Shown here in pieces: positions 56,101 through 64,000 of a DNA stretch of 64,000 nt. Source of the stretch: Agapanthus africanus (Eukaryota > Streptophyta > Magnoliopsida > Asparagales > Amaryllidaceae); assembly GCA_030015575.1 (NCBI GenBank), contig CM057337.1, forward strand, positions 293,780,044-293,844,043. Reading direction: 5' to 3'. Below the pieces are notes generated by a model, which was not told the DNA's origin, ran no database searches, and saw nothing but the letters and a program-made list of their open reading frames with translations. Every line of letters begins with the position of its first letter. Positions within the stretch are counted from its first letter, which is position 1. Made by a program: the position numbers and the translations under genes.

Positions 56101-57102
56101 CAACGCCTGCAAAGAATTACAGATATGAGATCCTGATCCGGTATCCAATACCCAGAAAGTAGAGTTTATTGAAAGACAGTTTTCAATAACATACACACCT
56201 GAAGCTGAAGCTGCAACCTGCTTCAATTCCTGTGTTCTGGCCTTCCAGGCCCTGCAATCATTCTTCCAGTGACCTTTCTTATGACAATAGAAGCATTCTT
56301 CCTTATCCACAAGCTTCCCCGCTTTCTTTGTTGCTTTAGCTTTTTCCTTCGTATCCACTTTACTAACACCGCCCCTTGGTTTGGCGGGGGCTTTCTTCTT
56401 CTTTCCCTTGGTTTTCGCCTTGGACCTAGAAGAAGATGATCCTCCTACAAACAAAGTGGATGTTTCCCTACCTTTCTGTAGGGTGCCCTCTGCGCTCCTC
56501 AGCATGTTGAGGAGCTCTGAAAATTCAACCTCTTTTTCTTGTGAGTTGAAGTTCAGTATGAACTGGGCGTAAGTGGAAGGAAGGGACTGGAGAACTATGT
56601 CCGTATAGAGTTCACTCTCTAATGTGGTCCCTAGGTCCGCGAGCTCCTCAATGTAGCCGATCATCTTTAGCACGTGCTCGGCTACTGATGATCCGACGGC
56701 CATTCTTGCCGAAAATAACTTCTTCGACACTTCGTATCTTGCGATACGAGATTGCTCTCCATACAGTTCTTTTGTATGGAGAAATATGGATTCAAGGTCC
56801 ATATTCTCGTGCCTCCTCTGATGTTCGTTGTCCATCGAGGCAAGTACGAGGCACTTGGCCATCGCGCTATCAATCTCCCAAGTCTTGCGGATTTCCTTAT
56901 CCGCGACGCTGGAAGTGGGACCAGGGACAGGGGGAGCTTTGGTGGTAAGAAGATACCCCAGCTTGTCGTAAGTGATTGCTATCTTGACATTCCTGAGCCA
57001 ATCTTTATAGTTTGGCCCTGTCAGTTTGTTTTTATCTAGGAGTAACTTAAGTCCAGTCATGTCGATTTGGTCGCTGCAATTAGGAGAGAGAAGAAGAACC
57101 AC
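53110..57102 (-). CDS. Ty1/copia gag-pol polyprotein (Copia-2)
   Basis: An open frame of 1330 codons, colinear with the Copia-1 protein with eight extra residues at the N-terminus; the shared Met at residue 15 (MTGLKLLL) is the probable start. Zinc knuckle C270-x2-C273-x4-H278-x4-C283, protease D320-T-G, integrase finger and D516, D579, E615, reverse transcriptase Y1003-V-D-D, and RNase H residues are all kept. Oddities: RPGLNNDETF in reverse transcriptase where Copia-1 has RPGLDYDETF, and STMEVEY in RNase H where Copia-1 has STMEAEY. Integrase keeps FWGYAL. Intact despite being the older of the two. It makes the particle proteins and enzymes needed for reverse transcription and integration. 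Confidence 0.96.
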   Translation of the reverse strand: MVLLLSPNCSDQIDMTGLKLLLDKNKLTGPNYKDWLRNVKIAITYDKLGYLLTTKAPPVPGPTSSVADKEIRKTWEIDSAMAKCLVLASMDNEHQRRHENMDLESIFLHTKELYGEQSRIARYEVSKKLFSARMAVGSSVAEHVLKMIGYIEELADLGTTLESELYTDIVLQSLPSTYAQFILNFNSQEKEVEFSELLNMLRSAEGTLQKGRETSTLFVGGSSSSRSKAKTKGKKKKAPAKPRGGVSKVDTKEKAKATKKAGKLVDKEECFYCHKKGHWKNDCRAWKARTQELKQVAASASGVYVIENCLSINSTFWVLDTGSGSHICNSLQALRNRRVLKAGDMTLRVANGASMDAKAVGDYHLGMSDGHVLVLRNCFFVPNATCNIISVSLVSKEGYEFAFVSNVVNIHLNQVLIGSGTLSNGIYVLNQPQIFNVQNTHKRKSPEINQTFLWHCRLGHINERRLTKLHTEGYLNAFEFQSYATCQSCLKGKMTKTPFTGHGVRASELLGLVHSDVCGPMSTHARSGYSYFVTFTDDFSRYGHVFLMKHKSEIFGKFQEYKNEVEKQTGKSIKILRSDRGGEYLSAEFLDYLKENGILSRLTPPYTPQHNGVSERRNRTLLDMVRSMMSNAELPRSFWGYALESAAYLLNRVPTKTVPTTPYELWSGKKPYLQYLKIWGCPAFVKKQHADKLEARSVLCKFMGYPKNTRGYLFYYTEEQKVLVSRNAHFLEHRFLEKEISGSAVELEEIPEPRTITESLVEPEGSEEQDIPTPLRRSSRQTHPPERYYGFLIDGDREDCIIDYDEPTSFQQAVQSVDSVKWLDAMRTEMESMYTNKVWTLDIAPDGVKPVGCKWIFKRKIGVDGQVETYKARLVAKGFRQRPGLNNDETFSPVAMLKSIRILLAIAAFHDYEIWQMDVKTAFLNGNLEECVYMDQPEGFIQSGSSGKVCKLLKSIYGLKQASRSWNICFDETVKEFGFIKNPDEPCIYSRFVARTVVFLVLYVDDILLIGNDIPMLQSVKGFLSHRFSMKDLGDASYILGIRIYRDRSKRILGLSQSRYIDTVLKRFSMEDSKRGNLPACHGITLSKEMSPKTDLERDRMSIIPYASAVGSIMYAMLCTRPDVAYALSVVSRYQSNPGKKHWVAVKNILKYLRRTKEMFLVYGGKDLQIEAFADSSFQSDKDDSKSMSGFVFTLNGGAVCWKSSKQETVADSTMEVEYIAASDAAKEAVRMRKFLKELQVVPSIVDPIPLYCDNNGAIALAKEPRSHQRSRHILRRYHLIREIVDRQEIEVRRVASEDNTADPFTKALPQTQFERLIEMIGLRYASTWP

Positions 57103-57559
57103 TCAGCATGATGCTCTTGCAAGTTTAGAGTGTTTTTTAGTTTGTCTAAACAGGATGGCTCCCACTGTTTCTCGAATCCCTCCTCAAACCATAAAGGAAG
57201 AATTAGTCGGGATCAATCCCACCGCACAATACTTGCTTAACCGTTCAGCCAGGACGGTGTCGGTACTTCGAGGGAGGTTTTCCAACGCTTTCGCGAAGTT
57301 CCTTAATTAAAGAACCTCTTTTCCCTGGGGGCGTAGCCCCGCTAACACCTTTCTAGGCACTTATTAGGTTTATAGCATTGATCGATTAGTGAGAAATTTC
57401 CCGATGAGTAGCATATACTCACAGTAGGATCGGGATCCAAATATCATCGCGTGACGAAACTGAAGGAATCCTACCAGAATCATCACACTCCAAATGGTAT
57501 GCAAATCTAGCAAGTTTCAGTACTTATGAAACTCCCAATGTGGATTTTTGCCACATGCT

Positions 57560-57772
57560 CTTATGACCTTGGCGTGAGGTCAAAATGTCATAAGTCACAT
57601 GTCAAGTTCGTCCCATCATTATCCAGGTTAATTTGAACCCACCCGTACATACCCTTGACGTAGGCCAAAATGGCAGTACGACTGTCTCAAACCAACGCAT
57701 TCTATCTATGCAACAGATAAATATCCGGCAGCTACCAATCACTATGCCTTGGCGTAAGGTCAAAATACATAG
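57560..57772 (-). other. Three leader stem-loops of Copia-2
   Basis: Stem 1: CTTATGAC (57560-57567) with GTCATAAG (57587-57594). Stem 2: CGTAC (57644-57648) with GTACG (57676-57680). Stem 3: CTATG (57742-57746) with CATAG (57768-57772). Apical motifs contain GCGTGAGG, ACGTAGG and GCGTAAGG, each followed by YCAAAAT. Confidence 0.78.
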
Positions 57773-58903
57773 CTTGAATACTACCGAATATTTAACTGAA
57801 ATGATGGATGGTTACGGATGGTTTTGGCAAAACCGTGAACATAGTGAACTTGATTTGGTCGATGGAACGAGATAGCTTTTAAAAGGAGTGGCTCAAGCTT
57901 CGCTTTTAAAAGTTGGTTTTGAAAAGAACCGAGTGGTTTTTCGAAAGTGTTCCAACGACTTTAACTTGGTTTATTATCTTGCATTAGTTCTTTTAATGCG
58001 TGATATTCTTGCATTAGTTCTTTTAATGCGTCCCATCATTTAATCCTACCATTGCAGAAAACAACCAAAATATGACGTACGCTTATGCCATTCGCATTCG
58101 CCACGGGGCCCCGTCATTACCCGTTAGGTTACTTAACTAACGACAGAGCGGGGGCTGGGCTAGCGCGTCTGTAAAACATAAGCAACGCCTAAATAATATC
58201 ATATATAAATATACTGCAATGATAAACATTTCAGATCACAGATGAATACATTGGATATACTAGGAAACTGTAATTCGTACGAACCTGTAACGAAAGACAG
58301 ATTACACGGTCGCGGTGAATAGCCAATACCCCACCCAAGACCCCTACAGGTGCGGCAAACTACCCGCTAAGTACCCGAAGCGTAGCAACCTCCCTCATCT
58401 CCATGAGTAGGCCACTCGACACTTCGGCATACCCGGTAGTTTGTGCACCCCCTCCATGGGTCTATCCTAGGAGCAAAAACAGTAAAAAGAAATTATACAA
58501 TGACGGCTACAACCCCGACCCGGTTGTGCGGCCATACAAATAATTATTACATCAATTTACAAATTTACATGAATTGAAAAAAAAAGAAAACTCCCGTCTC
58601 ACAACCCTCGGCTATTCACCCGCGACAATCCAACATATTCATATCCACATACCAGCAACATTACAGATCACAGATTTGTATGACCCCCACTAATCGACAT
58701 ATAGCGATTAGTAGACGTTCAATACAAATATCACAATACAGAAAAACCCGTTAGCTAAAGTCTTTTAGAAGTTCGATCAAAAATACGGATTTTCGGGACC
58801 CCAAAAATAAATTTTTCGTTCTGGAAAATCTGGGTTGAAAATATATATTCCAAAAATCCCAAAATACCCCCAGAAGAACACTGCACCAAAAATGGTTCAC
58901 GGC

Positions 58904-58972
58904 CGAGTCAACTCGGCCGCGGATCTGCGGCGAGAGCGTGCTCCCGCCGCGTTTCCGCGGCGCTTTGACTCG
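58904..58972 (-). other. Leader hairpin of Copia-2
   Basis: Three stacked stems: CGAGTCAA (58904) with TTGACTCG (58965), GCCGCGGA (58916) with TCCGCGGC (58954), then a 3x3 internal loop and GCGGCG (58927) with CGCCGC (58945). The stem continues across one mismatch into GAGC and GCTC around a two-base loop. It lies 184 bp from the primer site. Confidence 0.9.
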
Positions 58973-59155
58973 ATCGTTGGACCAATTTTGGTGGGTGTTC
59001 ACAGAAGAGCCTGAGCCGATTTTAGGTGTGAAAATAATCAACTTTTGAACAGTATAAAAATCGACAGAAACTTCGAATTTCGGGGTTTGTTTTCGGGACT
59101 TTTTCTTTGATCGATCTTCTAGTTACTTGCTAACATGTTAGATAGAGTTTAACCT

Positions 59156-59168
59156 GGCTCTGATACCA
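59156..59168 (-). other. Primer binding site, tRNA-iMet type (Copia-2)
   Basis: Minus strand TGGTATCAGAGCC, one base from the 5' LTR. Confidence 0.95.
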
Positions 59169-59169
59169 C

Positions 59170-61384
59170 TGTAAGTCCATGCTACCTCTCCCGGTACTTT
59201 CGGGAATGCGGAATTTGGTAAAAAACGATTTTTACGGAGGTGGTAACATGGACCTAAAACCCGAATCTTGGTTAAACATCTATCTAGCAACCTAACTACG
59301 AGTTTCTAGCTACTCGGTTAGGGGGTTATACCTTGCTTGTCTTGAACTCCTTCGTCTTCAAACTCCGATGGTGGTCCGGATTGGCTTCTTCCCGTCGTCT
59401 CCATACGCCGAAGATAGATCCACCTGAAAGCTCCAACCTTTGGCTCCTTCTTCGTTCTTTGAAGAAACTAGTTCACTCGGTTTGCTAAACCTTGTGAACT
59501 AGAATGAGTAGAGAATAGTTTGTGTGGGATTTTATCTATGGTTCTTGATTCTCAACTCATGAGACAAGAGAACCATAGATCAAAGAGAGGGAAAAAGAGC
59601 AAGAGGGTGAGAGCAAAAACAAGAGAGCTCAAGAACAAGAGAGAGAATGAGCAAGAAAGAATGAGCAACTCTTTTGTCTCTCACCCTCTCATAATCCAAA
59701 GTCATGATAACTCATCATACTAAAAAAAGTCTTATGTGATGGTTGAAGCAACCATAACCATATTATTTCATGCACTCATTTTACACAAATGAGCAAGCAA
59801 ACAAAAGACTTTGCCATGAAATGATGGCTATGGTTATCATGATGGTCAACTAGTCAAGCCTAGTCAACCGGTCAACAAAGTCAACAAGTCAACAAAAGTC
59901 AACAAGTCAACAAAAAGTCAACAAGTCAACAAAGTCAACAAAAGTCAACAAAGTCAATCCTCCACAACCATGTCACCATAATACTTAATTAATATAATAG
60001 TTAATCACATATCATATTCTCATTAGGATTGAACAAAAAGTCAAATAGTCAACGGTCAACTGTCAACAACCCTAATGAGAATCCGCTGCCTCTGTCTCCC
60101 TGTCAACTGTGCATACGCACCCGCATCCGCGTTCCGAGGAACACGAATGCACACTGGATAAATCCAATCCCAAAAGGTACACTAGGATCTGGCTTAAACC
60201 AAAGCCCGCTAGTGTAAACTGTCCGGACACTGTACGTGCACAAGTGCACGGATGTGACCGAACCCTGTCGCAAAAACCATGCGACCTGTCGCAATACTAT
60301 GCGACCTCTACTCTTTTGCCTAAAGGCGAAAAGCTTTCTGTGTGGGACTCTAAAGACTCGACACTACGCTGGCAGTGGGTTTAACCACAGACCGCAAGCG
60401 GCACTAGCTGTGCGTAACGGTCCCCAGGTAGTGCCGACAAGAAGACCGACGAGGCGAAACCCATCTGAACTCCTACTGAGCCAGAGTGTGACATTCTCCG
60501 TACAGTCCGGTCTGTTCGTCTGATACATCGCATGGCGGGCCTAGGGGGCGGTAAACGTCAGTCCCCCAATAGCGGTACAAGTCGTGCCGGAGCGAAGCCC
60601 AAAACACCCTGAGATAACACTGGAAACCTACCAGTATATCTCGTTTGCCCTGGCCAGGGACTACTCGTGTAATGGCTCTCCTAGACACAGCGCGATGTCA
60701 ACCCCCAATACCGGGAGAGACGAATCCGGTCTAACCGTCACTGCCTCCAAGTGCTTCGGGACTGCACCCAACTACTACCTGTTTGCACGACTCCTTTGAG
60801 CCGTGGTAGGGTAGTAATCAAAGTACAGTGGGAACACACTCGAGGCGAAGTGACAGTGTCAAGTCAGCGGACTAAGCTGTACTCATGTCACCTGGGAACT
60901 GATAACTGACGATAGGCATAATACCAACTAGTCAGTTCCCGACGAGTCCTGTCCAGTGTACCCGTAACCTAACGAGCACCCGCATACTATCTCAAGTATG
61001 ACGTACTGACGGCTGTGGGACAGACCGTCTCCCACACTGGGATGAGAAGCGCATGCGCTGGTCTACTCCGGAGTATCGATGCCCTGTCTCGATAGTCCTG
61101 CGACCAGGGACCTGCATAAGGATGTGCTTATAGATTACCCAGCCCCACTTAGTGTGACGGCCATCACATTGCTGGTAATCAAGCAAAGATCCTAAGGGCT
61201 CCACTAATGTGTATAGGCGATATACAAAAATAAACACATGTACACTTTGAAGTAGAAACAAACCAAGTAGCATACTACTATTTTGAGCAAAATTGTATAT
61301 ACAAGGTGAATATCCCAAGCTTCCATTAAGTAATATACAAACTAGTATGATACAGTAATGGCCTCTAGGGCATATACACTAACA
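59170..61384 (-). repeat. Copia-2 5' LTR
   Basis: 2215 bp, from TGTAAGTCCATGCTACC to CATATACACTAACA. The U5 end forms a hairpin TCCCG (59189-59193) with CGGGA (59201-59205), the counterpart of CCCCG/CGGGG in Copia-1. Its 59200-60100 half is unlike Copia-1; its U3 half is shared with all copia LTRs here. Confidence 0.95.
59844..60060 (-). promoter_or_regulatory. W-box array in Copia-2 5' LTR
   Basis: About 16 sense-strand TTGACY cores, 13 in the tandem part. It lies roughly 1.3-1.5 kb into the LTR on the sense strand, where the end of U3 is expected. Binding by WRKY factors and stress induction are inference. Confidence 0.6.
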
Positions 61385-61389
61385 TATAC
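61385..61389. repeat. Target site duplication of Copia-2 (right)
   Basis: TATAC, identical to 40760-40764. Confidence 0.93.
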
Positions 61390-62111
61390 TAATATATATA
61401 TATATATATATAATATGCATAAGAATCATAAATGCAACACTATCCATCACCTGAACCCAAAATATATATGTAAAACCTCTTCTTTAAAATAGCCGCCGAA
61501 TACATATGTCACGGCACAAAAGCAGACGTGATAGTATGAAGTATAATAGGTATCTTATTTAAGATATACGTCTTGCTGTTTTAGTAAAGAATGATAAGAG
61601 GTTTATGGTTTAAAAGATCCCAGTGTTATATTAGACATGTCAAAATAATGAGACTATAGCTCGTTTTAGGATTCCTTTTTATATGCACCAACTGGTAAAA
61701 AGATATTCATGTATTGTCCCCCGGATCAGTCCTGGTCGGCTACAATAACGCATAACATAACTGTATACCCGTATGATAGCAAAATATCAATATATGGATG
61801 TCCAGTATCGACACCTGAAATCAGAAATCCCTCGTGTCCATCACCGACACGCTAATCCTCAAATCTCTCGTGTCACCGACACGCAAAAACAGATATCGTC
61901 GACACCATCTCAAAAGATGATCGCCCCTCGATATCCCTGGCCCCGGTCAATTTCCCATGGATATCAGCCGTTTTCAACTCTAGCTCCAGAAAGTATCCCG
62001 TGGATATCTGCCGTGCTCATATCCATCTCCGTTATCGAGTGTCCTGACTAGGCTCCCCGCCTCTAATGCGGCTTTCCTTCCCCCCGGTCTCGACCAGGTC
62101 CACCATGTATC
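61390..62111 (-). repeat. Ty3-B 5' LTR, second segment
   Basis: Resumes after Copia-2 with an AT run and then TGCATAAGAATCATAAATGC, colinear with 34043-34744 of the 3' LTR. It is cut at 62111 by Ty3-E after CACCATGTATC. Confidence 0.9.
62107..62111. repeat. Probable target site of Ty3-E
   Basis: GTATC immediately before the LTR start. The uninterrupted Ty3-B 3' LTR reads CACCATGTATCCAAC, so a second GTATC is expected where Ty3-E ends beyond the window. Confidence 0.6.
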
Positions 62112-62998
62112 TGTCACTACCCAAAGTTTGGCCCGTGACCGGCACTTAACCACGTAACGTCTACAAGTGTAATGCGACTAAGTGAACCGAAAACCCAGAA
62201 ATTAAACCAGTAAAAGTATAGAGTGCTTTATGTTTTAAAATGGAAACATTTATTACATGTTAAGAGATCCAAGTAAACAATATACGACGCCGTAGCGAAG
62301 ATCAAGAGCAACAAGTGAGAACATCACAGATAGAATAAAACTGCATAAGAAAAGTCGGCTCACAACGAGCTCGACACCAGAATACCAATAATATACATCA
62401 TCGTCCTCACACTGTCTTTAAGTCAAATACATATATGGTAGATGGAGATTACTAGATACAAAAGTGTGAACAATAAAGGTAACCATATACCACAACCCAC
62501 CTAACAGCAAAACAGCTCGCGCATCAACTTTGGTAGTATCTGTAGCCAAAATATGTAAAGAAACATCTTGTCGCGACTACTCCAAAGGGCAACCTGCAAA
62601 TACTGTGGCACACGGGGGTGAGTTGCCAACTCGTGAATAGAAATAACATATAAAGGTAATCGCGAGCATGCACGTACTGCGCTACTCTAACATATGCCAG
62701 CAGATGATATCAATACGAGATAAGCAGTATGTGCAATAATCATGCAAGTGCTTTATCAGGTGATATAACAACAGGATGAGATGCAATAATAAATGCTGAG
62801 CATGAGAATATAACATTTACACGGAATGTCAATGTGGAATAAATATATATACATATGCACCACAAATCCTAACAACCCAGACGCCGGCACTCTCATCGGC
62901 CCTCAAATCCTGTACTTCCCTGAGAATCACGAGTGCCCATCATCGGCACCCAAATATCATAAATACTCGTGTCTGGCATCGACACGCAAATCCTCCTA

Positions 62999-63390
62999 TA
63001 TCGGGCATCCATCAATCCGGGTCAGCCCTCTCTCTCATACATATCGGGCATCCGTCAGTCCGGGTCAGCCCTCTCTCAATATATCGGGCATCCGTCAGTC
63101 CGGGTCAGCCCTCTCTTAATATATCGGGCATCCGTCAGTCCGGCTCAATATATCGGGCATCCGTCAGTCCGGGTCAGCCCTCTCTCATATATCGGGCATC
63201 CATCAGTCCGGGTCAGCCCTCTCTCAATATATCGGGCATCCGTCAGTCCGGGTCAGCCTTCTCTCAATATATGGGGCATCCATCAGTCCAGGTCAGCCCT
63301 CTCTCAATATATTGGGAATCCGTCAGTCCGGGTCAGCCCTCTGTCAATATATCGGGCATCCGTCAGTCCGGGTCAGCCCTCTCTCATATA
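62999..63390. repeat. Tandem repeat, about 40 bp x 10
   Basis: About ten units of the form ATCGGGCATCCGTCAGTCCG followed by GGTCAGCCCTCTCTCAATAT. One unit near 63125 is shortened. The frame running through it reads YRASVSPGQPS repeatedly, which follows from the DNA repeat and is not evidence of a protein. Confidence 0.92.
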
Positions 63391-63534
63391 TGCCACTCTA
63401 GCACCGAGAAAACACAGGGTGGTTGCACCGAAATATTATATCAAGGGAACCGGGTTTTTAAATGATTACATATTTGAAATAGCCACGGTTCTCAAATCCA
63501 GAAATCACATGTAATCCAAACCAATATGCAAGTC

Positions 63535-63755
63535 AATGTGATGTGGTATGTGCATCAAGTATGAATATCATGTCAAGTCATATAAAGATGAGCAACAACA
63601 AAATGATCCGATGTGATATATGCATCAGGAATGAATATCATGTCAAGTCACATAAAGATGAGCTACAACATAATGATCCGATGTGATATTTGCATCAGGT
63701 ATGAATATCATGTCAAGTCACCTAAAGATGAGCTACAACATAATGATCATGGAAA
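63535..63755. repeat. Tandem repeat, about 69 bp x 3
   Basis: Three units containing GAATATCATGTCAAGTCA and TAAAGATGAGC, inside the Ty3-E LTR. No coding signal. Confidence 0.85.
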
Positions 63756-64000
63756 TTCTACAGTATGAGTATCATGGCAATTACTAACGGTGTGCGTGTA
63801 ACATGCAGGATAGTGCTCGTGCAACGTGAACCGTTAGTAAGGGTGCGGTGTTCTATCAATTCTAGTTTATATACATACATCAAGGAATGTGGTATGCACT
63901 AAATAGTTTCCGTGAACAGTCAATGTATGGAAATGTAGCTATAAGATCCTATCAGCCCTGAAGTAGAACGCCATGCGGGCGATATCCCCGTAGATGTTAA

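Larger units (their letters stand above)
57103..59155 (-). other. Copia-2 leader (2 kb, untranslated)
   Basis: Colinear with the Copia-1 leader and without a supported frame. A 36-bp phrase with TCTTGCATTAGTTCTTTTAA is directly repeated near 57974 and 58010. It contains three stem-loops (57560-57772) and the long hairpin at 58904-58972. Confidence 0.85.
40765..61384 (-). mobile_element. Copia-2, complete element interrupted by Copia-1
   Basis: Both ends are exact (TGTAAG to CTAACA) and flanked by TATAC. Removing Copia-1 and one GAATG leaves about 10.5 kb: 3' LTR, polypurine tract, one polyprotein gene, a leader of about 2 kb, primer site, 5' LTR. It is inserted in the 5' LTR of Ty3-B. Its two LTRs differ at many single bases and in the copy number of a GTCAAC repeat, so it is older than Copia-1, in keeping with the nesting. 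The frame is open, so it may still be able to move, though one LTR is split. Confidence 0.95.
62112..64000 (-). repeat. Ty3-E LTR, left part (runs off the window)
   Basis: Starts TGTCACTACCCAAAGTTTGG and shares the terminal GTGACCGGCACTTAA phrase and the palindromic block (62591-62641) with Ty3-B and Ty3-C. It contains two tandem repeats. Whether it is a solo LTR or part of a full element cannot be seen. Confidence 0.8.

Noticed and set aside
62969-63514. 181-codon ORF with a repetitive peptide
   Set aside because: The peptide pattern is imposed by the 40-bp DNA tandem repeat; there is no start context, domain or conservation to support it.

Overview
The window looks like intergenic DNA of a flowering plant that is almost entirely built from LTR retrotransposons. 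The evidence is single-ORF Ty1/copia polyproteins, tRNA-iMet-type primer sites, 2 kb copia LTRs, 4 kb Ty3-like LTRs and nested insertions. I found no convincing host gene, rRNA, tRNA gene or CRISPR array. The species cannot be told from the sequence.

Layout. 1-2598: leader, primer site and 5' LTR of a minus-strand copia element (Copia-a). 2599-7794: decayed plus-strand copia element (Copia-b) with a tandem repeat where gag would be, pol remains and a 3' LTR. 7795-8904: piece of another plus-strand LTR. 8905-18127: non-autonomous minus-strand Ty3-like element (Ty3-C). 18128-23237: 5' half of a minus-strand copia element (Copia-c) of the same subfamily as Copia-b. 23238-27967: gag remnant, leader and LTR of Copia-d; this LTR has a primer site on its left and a polypurine tract plus pol end on its right. 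28072-28811: LTR-derived fold-back. 28812-33291: fragments, including an Athila/Tat-like LTR, the end of a plus-strand Ty3-D LTR and a copia LTR piece.

33292 to beyond the window end is a nest. Ty3-B (3' LTR at 33292) sits in a copia LTR. Copia-2 (40765-61384, target duplication TATAC) sits in the 5' LTR of Ty3-B. Copia-1 (41762-51855, target duplication GAATG) sits in the 3' LTR of Copia-2. Ty3-E (from 62112) sits further along the same Ty3-B LTR.

Copia-1 and Copia-2 each keep an uninterrupted gag-protease-integrase-reverse transcriptase-RNase H frame (1322 and 1330 codons), both LTRs, primer site and polypurine tract, so they could be autonomous and could mobilise decayed relatives.

The most interesting signals are in non-coding element RNA. 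(1) A hairpin about 185-205 bp from the primer site is present in all five copia leaders, paired in each, with a different sequence in each. (2) Three further leader stem-loops have closing stems with compensatory changes, and their apical sequence is nearly uniform within an element but differs between elements. (3) Two diverged Ty3-like elements carry an array of about 30-bp GTGCA...TGCAC palindromes at the same distance from the 3' LTR. (4) The Copia-2 LTR holds 16-18 W-box cores. Element names (Copia-a, Ty3-B and so on) are labels used only here.
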